Made by a program: the position numbers and the translations under genes
The notes under the pieces: model-generated
Database searches by the model: none
What the model saw: the letters and a program-made list of their open reading frames with translations, nothing else
Told to the model about the DNA's origin: nothing
In this document: piece by piece, positions 1 to 7,817 of the stretch
How the letters are laid out: each line of letters starts with the position of its first letter
Position numbering within the stretch: position 1 is the first letter of the stretch
NCBI GenBank assembly: GCA_003153875.1
Contig: PMBY01000107.1
Coordinates: 15,823 to 38,442 of the forward strand
DNA: 22,620 nt
Reading direction: 5' to 3'
Source of the DNA: Myxococcales bacterium
Lineage (GTDB): Bacteria; Myxococcota; Polyangia; Fen-1088

Positions 1-1043
1 TCTGCCCCGCGTCGGTCCAGATCCAGCAACACGGCTGTCTCGATGGCGTGTCCGAGGTTAGTCTTGCCCGAACGGTCGAAGACGGGAATCAAGCCGGGAT
101 CGATGGGATAGGCTTTGCGTGGGTTGACCATGCGGCGACGTTCCGAATCAGTGGCTATGGGGACCGTGCGAACCAGAAACGCGTCTTCCAGGTGCGCGAG
201 AAAGGCGTGCAGAGTGTCCTTGGCCACGGGAACCCCCTGCGAGCGCAGATCGCCGTAGAACTTGGCGACGCTAAAAGTGCCACCCGCGTTGGCCAGGAGG
301 TGCCGCACCAACCAGCGCAGAGCAGTCGGATGGGTGACCGCGTGGCGTTCGACCACATCGCGAAAGAGGGCGGTGTCCACGTAGCCACGCAACAACTCGA
401 AGCGGTCACGTGTGTCGATGCCCTGCGCCTCTGGGAAACCGCCGCCCGTCAGATAGGTGTGCAGCGCCTTGTTCAGGACTGACCGCTCGGCTTTGGTCCA
501 TCGCTTCGCGGCCGCGGTCGGTTCCAGGCCTGCGTGACGCAAGACCTCCCGAAAGCTGAACGGGTAGACCAGGACATCCATGGCCCGGCCGCGCATGCTT
601 GTGGCGACCTCCCGACTGAGCAGGCGAGCCGATGAACCCGAAAGAAAGATGTCCAGGCGTTCCGTGTCCAGAAGACGCCGCACGAAGGCTTCCCACCCGG
701 GTACGACCTGGATTTCGTCGAGAAAGAAGGTGGTCTGATGCCGGTCACGCGCCTCGGGTTCGAGAGCGAAGTAGCCGTCGACCAGAAGCTGAAGATCGGC
801 GGCTCTTAGATCGGCAAGACGTTCGTCCTCGAAGTTGAAGTAGAGGAGGTGGGACCGCGGCACGCCCGCAGCCACGCGCTCGGCCAACACTTGCCACAGG
901 AAAGTAGTCTTTCCGCCCCGTCGTGGGCCGATCACCGCCTTGGCCTTGCCCGCCACCTTGGGCAGCCGCACATCCCGCCGCGTGTGCTGCGGCACGGGCG
1001 TGGCCAGGGAATCCACGATCTTCTGCTGCAGAACCTCTCGCAT
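1..1043 (-). CDS. AAA family ATPase with DUF4143-type C-terminus (partial)
   Basis: The reading frame is open from an ATG at 1043 to the left edge (347 whole codons), so the C-terminus is missing. The P-loop is at residues 39-46 (GPRRGGKT) and a Walker B-like FFLDE at 106-110. A GGGFPEA motif and an RDVVERH stretch follow in the second half, as is usual for the AAA_14 + DUF4143 architecture. Members of this family are common, mostly uncharacterised cytoplasmic ATPases; some are linked to toxin-antitoxin-like or mobile contexts, but no function can be assigned here. An AAGGA Shine-Dalgarno sequence lies 4 bases before the ATG and is itself part of an inverted repeat. The gene has no evident tie to polysaccharide synthesis and probably marks the edge of the locus. 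Family assignment is confident; role is unknown. Confidence 0.88.
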   Translation of the reverse strand, partial: MREVLQQKIVDSLATPVPQHTRRDVRLPKVAGKAKAVIGPRRGGKTTFLWQVLAERVAAGVPRSHLLYFNFEDERLADLRAADLQLLVDGYFALEPEARDRHQTTFFLDEIQVVPGWEAFVRRLLDTERLDIFLSGSSARLLSREVATSMRGRAMDVLVYPFSFREVLRHAGLEPTAAAKRWTKAERSVLNKALHTYLTGGGFPEAQGIDTRDRFELLRGYVDTALFRDVVERHAVTHPTALRWLVRHLLANAGGTFSVAKFYGDLRSQGVPVAKDTLHAFLAHLEDAFLVRTVPIATDSERRRMVNPRKAYPIDPGLIPVFDRSGKTNLGHAIETAVLLDLDRRGA

Positions 1044-1044
1044 T

Positions 1045-1097
1045 TGTCCTTACTAGAAGGACACAATATGACAATAATGTCCTCACAGCAAGGACAT
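1045..1097 (-). promoter_or_regulatory. Two tandem inverted repeats over the ATPase promoter; putative operator
   Basis: Two inverted repeats share the half-site TGTCCT. The distal one has arms ATGTCCT and AGGACAT (1077-1083 and 1091-1097, 7-base spacer). The proximal one has arms TGTCCTT and AAGGACA (1045-1051 and 1057-1063, 5-base spacer). On the minus strand a candidate promoter, TTGCTG (1091-1086), 17 bases, TATTGT (1068-1063), lies across them. The proximal arm also supplies the AAGGA Shine-Dalgarno of the ATPase gene. A protein bound here would cover the -35 box and the start-site/SD region, so repression or autoregulation is likely. The repeats are seen directly; the promoter boxes and the regulation are inferred. 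Confidence 0.6.
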
Positions 1098-1155
1098 CTA
1101 GCGAGCGGCGTGAGCCGTCGCCGGCCAGCCTGTCGCGCCAGGAGTTTCGTGCGGT

Positions 1156-2226
1156 CTAGCCGTTAACCGCCTCGAGTTCGGAAGCGTGCTGGGAGACCCA
1201 CTGTGCGATCTGCGTGATGATCGGCTCCGGCGTGTACACGGGAGCCCAGTCGAAGGCCCGCCGGGCTCGCTCCGTGTTGGACAGGTACACTGGGATGTCC
1301 GCGGCGCGAACCTCGGCCACCGGCTGGATCTCGACCGTCTTCCCGGTTGCGCGCCGGCACAGGTCCGTCAACTCGCGCAGCGAAACCGAGCAGGAGCGGC
1401 CGCCGCCCACGTTGTAGATCTCGCCGTGCGCGCTGGGAAGCACCTTGAGCTGGCGTTCGACCAGGGCAAGCAGATCATCGACGTGAAGGATGTCGCGAAC
1501 TTGCTTGCCGCTGCCGCCGTAGCCGATGTAGCGCAAGGGCCGCCCGAAGAAGTGGCTCATCACCCAGTGGACCACGATCCCCTGATCCACCTTGCCCATC
1601 TGCCAGGGCCCGGTGAGCACGCCACAGCGATCGATGATGGCGGGCACGCCGCAGCTGTCGGCGTACTCGATGGCGAAGAGCTCGGAGGCGAGTTTGGTCG
1701 TCCCGTAGATAGACCGGGGCCCGGCCAGGGGGAAATCCTCCGCGATCCCGGCGGCGCTGAGCCCAGATCCCTCACAGCGGTCGCCGTCGATCTCGAAGCG
1801 CGACTCGCCCTCGTAGAGCGGGATCTGCCGCATGGGCTCGATGGGGTAGACGCGACTGGTGGACAGAAAGAGCAGGCAGGCGCCGTGCCGCCGCGCGGCC
1901 TCCAGGCAGTTGAGGGTGCCGACGAGGTTGGTCTGCGTGACGTAGGCCGGGCTCTCCCCGATGCCGGCCAGCACTGACGGCTCGGCCGAGCAGTCGAGCA
2001 GCAGATCGAAAGGACCGGCCGAAGCCACGTCCTCGGGGATCCGGATATCGCCGTGCACGAACCGGACCCCGCCGGCCCGCAGCCGTGCCAGCGAGAGTTC
2101 GGATCCCCGCCGGTGTAGATTGTCGAACGCAACCACCTGCATGTCGGGGTGGCGCGACTTGAGGGCAAGAGCCAGCGTCGAGCCCACGAAGCCCGCGCCC
2201 CCGGTCACCAGAGTATTCCGGAACAT
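1156..2226 (-). CDS. NAD-dependent epimerase, CDP-paratose 2-epimerase (TyvE/RfbE)-like
   Basis: A 356-residue extended SDR. The NAD-binding motif TGGAGFVG is at residues 8-15, an FDNLHRRG segment at 34-41 and the catalytic Tyr174/Lys178 in YGTTK; Thr123 lies in an STSRVYP segment. The FDN(L)xRRG and GSGKQVRDILHVDDL stretches resemble TyvE, which inverts C2 of CDP-paratose to give CDP-tyvelose in the cytoplasm. The frame is open to 2373, but the Rossmann motif begins right after the ATG at 2226, and the upstream extension is basic and unconserved in appearance. No clear Shine-Dalgarno is visible. A distant paralogue lies at 20351-21415. The substrate is not proven: a related 2-epimerase acting on another CDP- or UDP-sugar is possible. 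Confidence 0.85.
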   Translation of the reverse strand: MFRNTLVTGGAGFVGSTLALALKSRHPDMQVVAFDNLHRRGSELSLARLRAGGVRFVHGDIRIPEDVASAGPFDLLLDCSAEPSVLAGIGESPAYVTQTNLVGTLNCLEAARRHGACLLFLSTSRVYPIEPMRQIPLYEGESRFEIDGDRCEGSGLSAAGIAEDFPLAGPRSIYGTTKLASELFAIEYADSCGVPAIIDRCGVLTGPWQMGKVDQGIVVHWVMSHFFGRPLRYIGYGGSGKQVRDILHVDDLLALVERQLKVLPSAHGEIYNVGGGRSCSVSLRELTDLCRRATGKTVEIQPVAEVRAADIPVYLSNTERARRAFDWAPVYTPEPIITQIAQWVSQHASELEAVNG

Positions 2227-2318
2227 AGACTGAGGATGGTAGCCCAGAACTGGGCTCGCCGTACATTTCCCGGGGTAGTCGTGACGAGCCCGCTTCGACA
2301 GTCTACACTCGCTCGGGT

Positions 2319-2745
2319 ATGGCGCGCGTCGCGATTGTCGATCTGCTTTTCCGTTGGCCTCCTGACGGAACAAGACATGGAAACCTTGCCGGGCGTGCGC
2401 GCTTGGAGACCTTCGGCTGCTGCGCAGCCCCTCGATCGTGCATGAGTTGCTCTCAGCGCGCGCCTGGAGTCTCGCGCACCGTCAGGCGATCATCCAGGGG
2501 CTTGCTGCGGCCTCGACGGTGATCGTCTACAACGAAGAGGCGCGGCGACGGGTGCTGCCTTTCAACCAGGATACCCGCGTCGTTCCGTCCGGCGTAGACA
2601 CCGGTCGATATGCACGGGTTCCACCGCTTGCGAGCGTGTCGGCAGAGTGCCCGGTTGTCCTGCTGGCGCCCGGACGGCTCAGCGATCCGGTGAAGGGTGG
2701 CGCCGTGCTGCTTGAAGCCTGCGACAGGTTGTGGGCGCGGCGGCT
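2319..2745 (+). pseudogene. Decayed GT4-type glycosyltransferase
   Basis: The ATG at 2319 opens a start typical of a GT4 N-terminus (MARVAIVDLLFRWPPDG), but after about 17 residues the similarity ends. Matching sequence resumes in a different frame, after a TGA at 2363, from about 2402. That part includes an NEEARRR segment, RVVPSGVDTGRY and a VLLAPGRLSDPVKGG segment, which are the inter-domain and donor-domain landmarks of GT4 enzymes. It stops abruptly near 2745, before the usual C-terminal half (EX7E motif). Roughly 100-150 residues appear to be missing between the two parts, and the C-terminus is gone. The remnant lies between a divergent epimerase and the convergent end of the ABC ATPase gene, so it has been broken by deletion and frameshift. 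The remaining bases to 2799 hold nothing I can recognise. Confidence 0.75.
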
Positions 2746-2799
2746 TTCGCCGGTGAGCGCGGAATCTGAGCCTCAAATCTCGGGGAACTTCGGGTTAGC

Positions 2800-4086
2800 T
2801 CAGGCCGGGTCCGCTTCGGGCTCGTGCGACCAGTGGTGGCGCACGACGATGCGACCGCGGGACTGATCGAGCTTGCAGCCGCTCTTGTATACGTCTTTCG
2901 GCGCGACCTCGAAATGGAGAACGTTCGTGAGCCCGAACACCGTCGCTACGTTCGCCCGATCGAAGGCGAAACTCAGGGTGTAGGGGCCGCTGACAAGAGG
3001 AAGCTCATCGAGGAACAACTCCACGACGCCCGCGGGGTGCAGCCCTTCGATCGGGAAACCGCTGATGGGCAATGTGTTCAGATGGATGAGCTCGATCCCG
3101 CGGGTATCCGAAATCGAGAGGAAGAACCCGGGGCTTAGCAGTGGGCGTGTGCTCTGGTATCGCAGCCGGATCGACAGCGGGTCGCCGGTGCAAGGCCCCA
3201 CGGCGGGCTGCGCAGGGTTCCGCAGCGTGATTTCCAGGAGGCGGAGCCCTTCGCACTGGGCGGCCGCATTGTCCACGAGAGAGATCGCAGTCACAGACGC
3301 GGGAAGGTCCGACATTTTCAGGTAGTAGTCGATGCCCTCGGTAGCCGGTCCGGAGAAGACGAGCTGGCCGTGGTCGAAGCAGTGTACGCGTCTACACAGG
3401 GAGCGTATCGCGTCCATGTTGTGGCTCACGAAGAGCACGGTTCGACCGCTGTTCGCACCCGGGCTCATGGCGCCCAGACACTTCTGCTGGAACGCCGCAT
3501 CGCCGACCGCCAGCACCTCGTCCACCAGGAGAATCTCGGTCTCGAGGTGGGCGGCCACCGCGAACGCGAGGCGGAGGTACATGCCGCTAGAGTAGTGCTT
3601 CACGGGCGTGTCGAGGAAGCGCTCGATCTCGGAAAACGCGACGATCTCGTCGAACTTGCGGTTGATCTCGTGGCGCCGCATGCCCAGGATGGCGCCGCTC
3701 AAATACACGTTCTCGCGACCAGTGAGGTCGGGGTGAAAGCCGGTGCCGATCTCCAGCAGAGACGCGAAACGGCCGCGAATGCTCGCGCGCCCGCTGGTGG
3801 GCTCGATGATGTGGGACAGGATCTTGAGCAGGGTGCTCTTGCCGGCGCCGTTCCGGCCAATCAACCCGGCCACCTCGCCGCGCGGGACCGATAAAGACAC
3901 GTCGTGCAGCGCCCAGATCTCCTGCCGGCCGCGCTGCGCAGCGTTCGGCATCTCAGGCGCACGTCGCCGTCCCGGCAGGCGAGCTCTGACGATTCGGGTA
4001 ATCGCCTCCCGGAGCGTGTCGGTCGACGGCGAGACACCCAGCCGGTACCGCTTGGAGACGTTCTCTATGACGATCGCGTCGCTCAC
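2800..4086 (-). CDS. wzt: Wzt-like polysaccharide ABC transporter ATPase with C-terminal glycan-binding domain
   Basis: A 428-residue ATPase of the O-antigen exporter class. Walker A GRNGAGKST is at residues 77-85, the ABC signature YSSGM at 165-169, Walker B ILLVDE at 185-190 and the switch histidine at 222. Residues from about 270 to 415 form a beta-rich extension matching the Wzt_C type. In characterised Wzt proteins this domain recognises the modified non-reducing end of the finished glycan before export across the inner membrane. The start is GTG at 4086, following AGGA 9 bases upstream that overlaps the TAG stop of the permease gene; the two genes are 11 bases apart and clearly co-transcribed. 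The presence of the C-terminal domain implies that the exported chain carries a terminal cap. Confidence 0.93.
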   Translation of the reverse strand: MSDAIVIENVSKRYRLGVSPSTDTLREAITRIVRARLPGRRRAPEMPNAAQRGRQEIWALHDVSLSVPRGEVAGLIGRNGAGKSTLLKILSHIIEPTSGRASIRGRFASLLEIGTGFHPDLTGRENVYLSGAILGMRRHEINRKFDEIVAFSEIERFLDTPVKHYSSGMYLRLAFAVAAHLETEILLVDEVLAVGDAAFQQKCLGAMSPGANSGRTVLFVSHNMDAIRSLCRRVHCFDHGQLVFSGPATEGIDYYLKMSDLPASVTAISLVDNAAAQCEGLRLLEITLRNPAQPAVGPCTGDPLSIRLRYQSTRPLLSPGFFLSISDTRGIELIHLNTLPISGFPIEGLHPAGVVELFLDELPLVSGPYTLSFAFDRANVATVFGLTNVLHFEVAPKDVYKSGCKLDQSRGRIVVRHHWSHEPEADPA

Positions 4087-4097
4087 GCAGCGTTTTC

Positions 4098-5027
4098 CTA
4101 GATCACCTCGGCCATATTGCGGTCGATACGGCGGAAGAACATCACACCTCCGAGCAACAACACACCGGCCAGCCCGAGCGACACCGCGGTGACCAGCGGA
4201 TGAGAAGGAATCGTATCCCCCGTGACCGCCCAGCGAAAGGCGGACACGATCGGGGTCATCGGATTGATCTCGAGTATGAACCGGTAGCGAGCGGGCACCA
4301 GGTCAAGCGGGTAGATGACCGGGGTCAGGTACATCCAGATCTGGGTCACGAACGGCACCACGAACGAGAGATCGCGGTACCGTACATTCGCCGCGGACGC
4401 CCACAGGGAAAAAGAGAGGGCGACTAGGGCCAGCACCAAGATCAAAGGAACGATGAACAGCAGCCGCAACGAGGGAGCGGTGCCGTACACCAGAAGTAGG
4501 CCTGCGAGGAGCACCATGCACACCAGCAGATCGAGCAGCCCCGCCAGCACCGCCGCCATGGGGATGAGAATGCGGGGGAAGTAGATTTTCGAGATGATAT
4601 GCGCATTCGACAGCAGGCTGTGGCACGCCCGGGTGATCGATGAGGCGAAGAAATTCCAGGGGAGCAGCGCCGAAAGCACGAAGAGCGGGTAGGGCACGCC
4701 GTGCGAGGGCACGCGCAGCATGACCCCGAAAATCATGGACATCACGATCATGGTTAGGAGCGGCTGGAGAAGGATCCAGCCGGCACCGAGCAACGTCTGA
4801 CGGTATCGGATCTTGAACTCACGCCAGATCAAAATCCGAAGAAGCTCGCGGTACGCCCACAGCTCTGCGACCTGGGACGCGAACGAGCCGCCGCCCGCCT
4901 GGATCACGGTCTCGCTTGCGGACCAGCTCTCATCCGACTCGGCGGCTGCCATCGGCGGAACGGCTCGGCCTTTGGGTTCTCCGGAAGAACCCGCCGCCGA
5001 GCGGGCGCGCTCCTGCCCGCCGCTCAC
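4098..5027 (-). CDS. wzm: Wzm-like polysaccharide ABC-2 transporter permease
   Basis: A 309-residue inner-membrane protein with about six hydrophobic segments (near residues 84-104, 113-133, 155-180, 186-210, 222-240 and 277-297). The N-terminal amphipathic stretch WREFKIRYRQTLLG at 68-81 is typical of ABC-2 polysaccharide exporters, as is the LTPVIYP segment near the fifth helix. It pairs with the downstream Wzt-like ATPase to move an undecaprenyl-linked glycan across the membrane. The frame is open to 5084. GTG at 5027 is chosen because GGAGG lies 9 bases upstream; ATG at 4952 has no Shine-Dalgarno. Residues 1-50 are a polar, low-complexity tail not usual in the family, so the true start may be further downstream. 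It follows the radical SAM gene by about 90 bases on the same strand. Confidence 0.92.
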   Translation of the reverse strand: MSGGQERARSAAGSSGEPKGRAVPPMAAAESDESWSASETVIQAGGGSFASQVAELWAYRELLRILIWREFKIRYRQTLLGAGWILLQPLLTMIVMSMIFGVMLRVPSHGVPYPLFVLSALLPWNFFASSITRACHSLLSNAHIISKIYFPRILIPMAAVLAGLLDLLVCMVLLAGLLLVYGTAPSLRLLFIVPLILVLALVALSFSLWASAANVRYRDLSFVVPFVTQIWMYLTPVIYPLDLVPARYRFILEINPMTPIVSAFRWAVTGDTIPSHPLVTAVSLGLAGVLLLGGVMFFRRIDRNMAEVI

Positions 5028-5115
5028 GCCTTGTTCCCTCCGATGCCCAGCGCAGCGCCGCCGCCCATCCGCGCGGCGATGCACCCGAAATCAGACAGGA
5101 ACCGCACGTCCATCC

Positions 5116-6381
5116 CTATTCCGAAAAGAGCCGCCCGAACGTCCTCCGCCATGCCTGGCGAGCGCGGGCCTCGCCAGCGCTCCCAACCGGGAGGATCCGT
5201 TTGCGGAGATCGCTGCCCCACACCCTCCGCTTGGCAGCAATGACGCGGCGATGCAGAGGAGAAGGCGCGAACGCGGGAGGCGGGAATGCCAGCTTCTCGA
5301 TCTTGCATTCATCCCCGAGCGGCTTCTTCTGGTACACCTCGTCCAGCGCCTGCTTCAGACTCGCGTGATACTTCAGCCACAAGGGATCGCCGAACTCGCT
5401 CACATAGTCGAGCGGCGTGATTCCGGTCAGCTTCTCCAGGATGTACCATAGTCGCGCCACGAACTTCGTTGTCTCGGCGGGAACCTCCGGCGCGGTGTAC
5501 GGGAAATCGGGGCAGATCAGGAGTCGGTCCGGCCGCAGCGCCAGCATGGCCAGCACGAAGCTCCACAGATCATCTTCAGTCCGGTTGAGCTCGGTGACCA
5601 CATACTTGAGCCACAGCTGCTTCGTCCCACTGTTCCGGTACCGGATCAGATTTCGAATGACCTTCGGGAAGAAGCTGCCGCCTCTCAGCTTCTTGTATGA
5701 GGACGCCATCCCGGTGTCGAGCGAAGTCACCAGGATGATCCGGTTTTCCTTCAGCGCATCGTAGATGGTCTGGCTGAAGAGCAGAGCATTGGAGTAGACG
5801 ACCACCGTCCCCATCTTGTTGTCGAGCAGGTAGCGAAGAATCGTCGGGAACTCGGGGAAGATGGCGGGTTCGCCGCCACTGAAGTCGATCCAGTTGTTGC
5901 CCCGCAGCTTGCCGACCTTCCGGAAGAGATCCAGGTAGCCGAGCATGTTGTACTGGACCTTGAACATGCGGTCCTTCTGGGCGTAGTCGCAGTAGCTGCA
6001 GCGCTGGTTGCATTCCGTGTAGTGCTGAATGTTGAGTCCGGCGGGTAGAGGCTCACCGCCCACGTATTCGAAGTTCACGTCCTTGTACTTCACCTGCTTC
6101 AGGTGGGCACACGTCGCACAGGGATCGGTCAGGCCATCGGCGAGCCCGTTGAGCGCGGCGAACAGGTTCTTGCGGCGCTGGACGACCATGTCGTAGGTGG
6201 CGGCGCCGGTTCGGATCTCTTCCGCGGTCACGAGCACGCGCGAGTGAATGGTTCCGTGGACGCAGGGGCGGATGCCCTCGAGAGAGAAGCAGGATCCCAT
6301 CTCGATGTACTTGCAGCTCTTCACCAGGTCGCCGGGATCGAGGTCGTCGAGCCGTTTGCCGTGCAGGTCTTGTTCCATCAT
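5116..6381 (-). CDS. Radical SAM enzyme with Cys-rich N-terminal region
   Basis: A 421-residue protein. The radical SAM cluster motif CNQRCSYC (C124, C128, C131) and the SAM-contacting GGEP (169-172) are intact. Before the barrel there are five further cysteines (C23, C31, C40, C88, C91), the last two as CATC, which could hold an auxiliary iron-sulfur cluster, much as SPASM domains do at the other end of a protein. The substrate is not predictable. Its position directly upstream of wzm/wzt suggests modification of a sugar or lipid-linked glycan. The frame runs to 6549, but the extension is a basic, GC-rich leader. GAGG 5 bases before the ATG at 6381 supports that start; the next codon is also ATG, so 6378 is equally possible. 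Confidence 0.87.
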   Translation of the reverse strand: MMEQDLHGKRLDDLDPGDLVKSCKYIEMGSCFSLEGIRPCVHGTIHSRVLVTAEEIRTGAATYDMVVQRRKNLFAALNGLADGLTDPCATCAHLKQVKYKDVNFEYVGGEPLPAGLNIQHYTECNQRCSYCDYAQKDRMFKVQYNMLGYLDLFRKVGKLRGNNWIDFSGGEPAIFPEFPTILRYLLDNKMGTVVVYSNALLFSQTIYDALKENRIILVTSLDTGMASSYKKLRGGSFFPKVIRNLIRYRNSGTKQLWLKYVVTELNRTEDDLWSFVLAMLALRPDRLLICPDFPYTAPEVPAETTKFVARLWYILEKLTGITPLDYVSEFGDPLWLKYHASLKQALDEVYQKKPLGDECKIEKLAFPPPAFAPSPLHRRVIAAKRRVWGSDLRKRILPVGSAGEARARQAWRRTFGRLFSE

Positions 6382-6617
6382 GTTGCCCTCAAGAGGAACA
6401 TTCGCCCGGCTCCCCCGCCGGAAGCGGTCGGGCTTCGGCGGGCGGGTGAAGAGCGATGGTGTCGAGGCCCGCCGCGGTCCATTGTCCGATAAGCTAGCAC
6501 AGGGCTTCGGCGGAACGCCAACGCGACGACGGCGCGGACGAGCCCCCACGCCAGAATTTGCTCGTCCCCGGCCGCCGTTCGGCCCGCTGTGGCGCCGGTC
6601 CGCCGAAGAGGGCCATC
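6382..6617. other. Divergent intergenic region, left part
   Basis: This segment separates the divergent radical SAM and glycosyltransferase transcription units, which are 328 bases apart in all. It must hold promoters for both directions, but I see no convincing -35/-10 pair. The open frames crossing it in both directions are leader extensions of the flanking genes with arginine- and proline-rich, GC-driven translations. The right part, 6618-6709, holds the small ORF listed separately. Confidence 0.4.
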
Positions 6618-6686
6618 ATGTGCGCCGACACTCACCCCACGACCGTGTGTATCATGTGCTCCGTGACTCACCCTACCGCCGTGTGC
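6615..6686 (+). repeat. Imperfect 36-bp tandem duplication
   Basis: Bases 6615-6650 and 6651-6686 are adjacent copies that match at 29 of 36 positions. Each copy begins ATCATGTGC and has ACTCACCC near its middle. The unit is exactly 12 codons, so it reads through in frame in the small ORF that begins at 6618. It lies just upstream of the GT2-type glycosyltransferase gene. It may be a coding duplication or a regulatory repeat; the sequence does not decide. Confidence 0.75.
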
Positions 6687-6713
6687 ATGTCGAACAAAGG
6701 GCCACAGCCATGA
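6618..6713 (+). CDS. Possible Cys-rich 31-residue small ORF coupled to the glycosyltransferase gene
   Basis: An ATG at 6618, with GAGGG 5 bases upstream, opens 31 codons ending in TGA at 6711-6713. The stop overlaps the ATG of the next gene (6710) as ATGA, the arrangement typical of translational coupling. The product carries two 12-residue repeats, MCADTHPTTVCI and MCSVTHPTAVCM, followed by a short polar tail, and has four cysteines in regular spacing. I do not recognise it. It could be a leader peptide that sets translation of the glycosyltransferase, a small metal-binding peptide, or chance. The good ribosome site, the exact overlap and the codon-sized duplication favour translation, but no homologue is known to me. 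Confidence 0.4.
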   Translation: MCADTHPTTVCIMCSVTHPTAVCMSNKGPQP

Positions 6714-7795
6714 CCTCGTCTACCGTCACAGTACTCCTCTTCACCTGCGAGCGGGCTTCTATGCTGCGCGAAGCCCTCGAGTCCATACGCCGGCAAACCG
6801 CACGTGCCGCCATCGCCCGCGTGGTGGTCTCGGAGAACAGCCTCAACGCCGAGTCCGAGGGCGTCTGCGGGAAGTTTGGCGATCTTCCCATCCTCTATGT
6901 CCAGCAGCGCCCCCCCATCGCGCCCCTGCTGCATCCGCGGGCGGTTTGGCAGCACGTGAACACGCCGGCGGTCGCGATCCTTCACGATGACGACTGGTGG
7001 GCCGCCACCCACCTGCGCTCGTCGCTCGATACGCTGAACGCGCAGGAGAGTTGTGCGGCGGTGTTTTCGTCGTTCTTCGAGAGCTACGGCCCGAAGGGCA
7101 GCCCCTGGCTCAATCAATCCTACTACTTCGCCTGGGTGGCGGCAGGTGCCGACACCATGCAATCGGTCGTCTACATGGATCCGCCGGCCGTGATGCTCGC
7201 CTGCCTCATCAATGCCGGGCTTCACTACTCCACCGTGGTCGGACGGACCGAGCCTCTGCGCGATGCGTTCGAGCGGAACGTGTCGCGCGGGAACTCCTTC
7301 GACAATGACCGCACCTTCCCCGTCTTCCTCGGCATGCACGGACCGATCGGCTACGTGCTGACGCCGGAAGTGTTCGTTCGCAACCACCCGACCCGGTTTG
7401 CGTGGGCGGCCGAGTACCTGAAGGCGGGCCACATGAAGTTGGCTCAAGAGACCACGCGATGGCTCGCGCAGCACTACCCCAACGAGGTTTCGGCGGCAGC
7501 GGCTCGCTTCAACTCGACGGCCCGCGTTCTCGATTCTTCTAGCGCGCACACATTCTGGAACATCCTCAAGGCCGGGACCTTCGAGCCACAATGGTCAACT
7601 CTGGTTACGGAATGTGGGCTCGAATTGCCGGCCATGCGCAGACAGCGAGAGAACGCGCTCCTTCCGATGTGGGCGAGGGAGCTGTTCGGCGGCCTCTGCC
7701 CCCCGGTGCTGAATCGATGGATTCAGATGAAGTACTGGGAGCAGATGATGCTGCTCAAGAAAAAGCGGGCGAACGCACGCACCGCTCCCCGATAG
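6710..7795 (+). CDS. Glycosyltransferase, GT2-like (GT-A fold)
   Basis: A 361-residue protein. The N-terminus reads TVTVLLFTCERASMLREALESI, which is the first beta strand and helix of a GT-A fold. The sequence LHDDDWW (residues 91-97) supplies the metal/nucleotide-binding DxD element (D93-D95). The C-terminal half is helical and unlike common GT2 enzymes, ending in a lysine-rich tail that may contact the membrane. It probably transfers one sugar of the repeat unit on the cytoplasmic face; donor and acceptor cannot be told. ATG at 6710 is chosen because the conserved strand begins just after it; an open frame extends far upstream but without family character. Its 3' end converges with rfbH, 22 bases away. 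Confidence 0.82.
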   Translation: MTSSTVTVLLFTCERASMLREALESIRRQTARAAIARVVVSENSLNAESEGVCGKFGDLPILYVQQRPPIAPLLHPRAVWQHVNTPAVAILHDDDWWAATHLRSSLDTLNAQESCAAVFSSFFESYGPKGSPWLNQSYYFAWVAAGADTMQSVVYMDPPAVMLACLINAGLHYSTVVGRTEPLRDAFERNVSRGNSFDNDRTFPVFLGMHGPIGYVLTPEVFVRNHPTRFAWAAEYLKAGHMKLAQETTRWLAQHYPNEVSAAAARFNSTARVLDSSSAHTFWNILKAGTFEPQWSTLVTECGLELPAMRRQRENALLPMWARELFGGLCPPVLNRWIQMKYWEQMMLLKKKRANARTAPR

Positions 7796-7817
7796 CGCGT
7801 CGTCTCTCCGCAGCCGC

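Noticed and set aside
6248..6709. Upstream extension of the GT2-like frame over 154 codons
   Set aside because: It overlaps the opposite radical SAM gene and lacks any domain; the fold begins at 6710.
6668..7591. A 307-codon minus-strand frame opposite the GT2-like gene
   Set aside because: The product is Arg/Gly/His-rich and featureless, while the plus strand encodes a glycosyltransferase with DxD and a typical first strand.
7796..7817. Possible terminator between the convergent GT2-like and rfbH genes
   Set aside because: The 22 bases contain no stable stem with a T tract in either direction.
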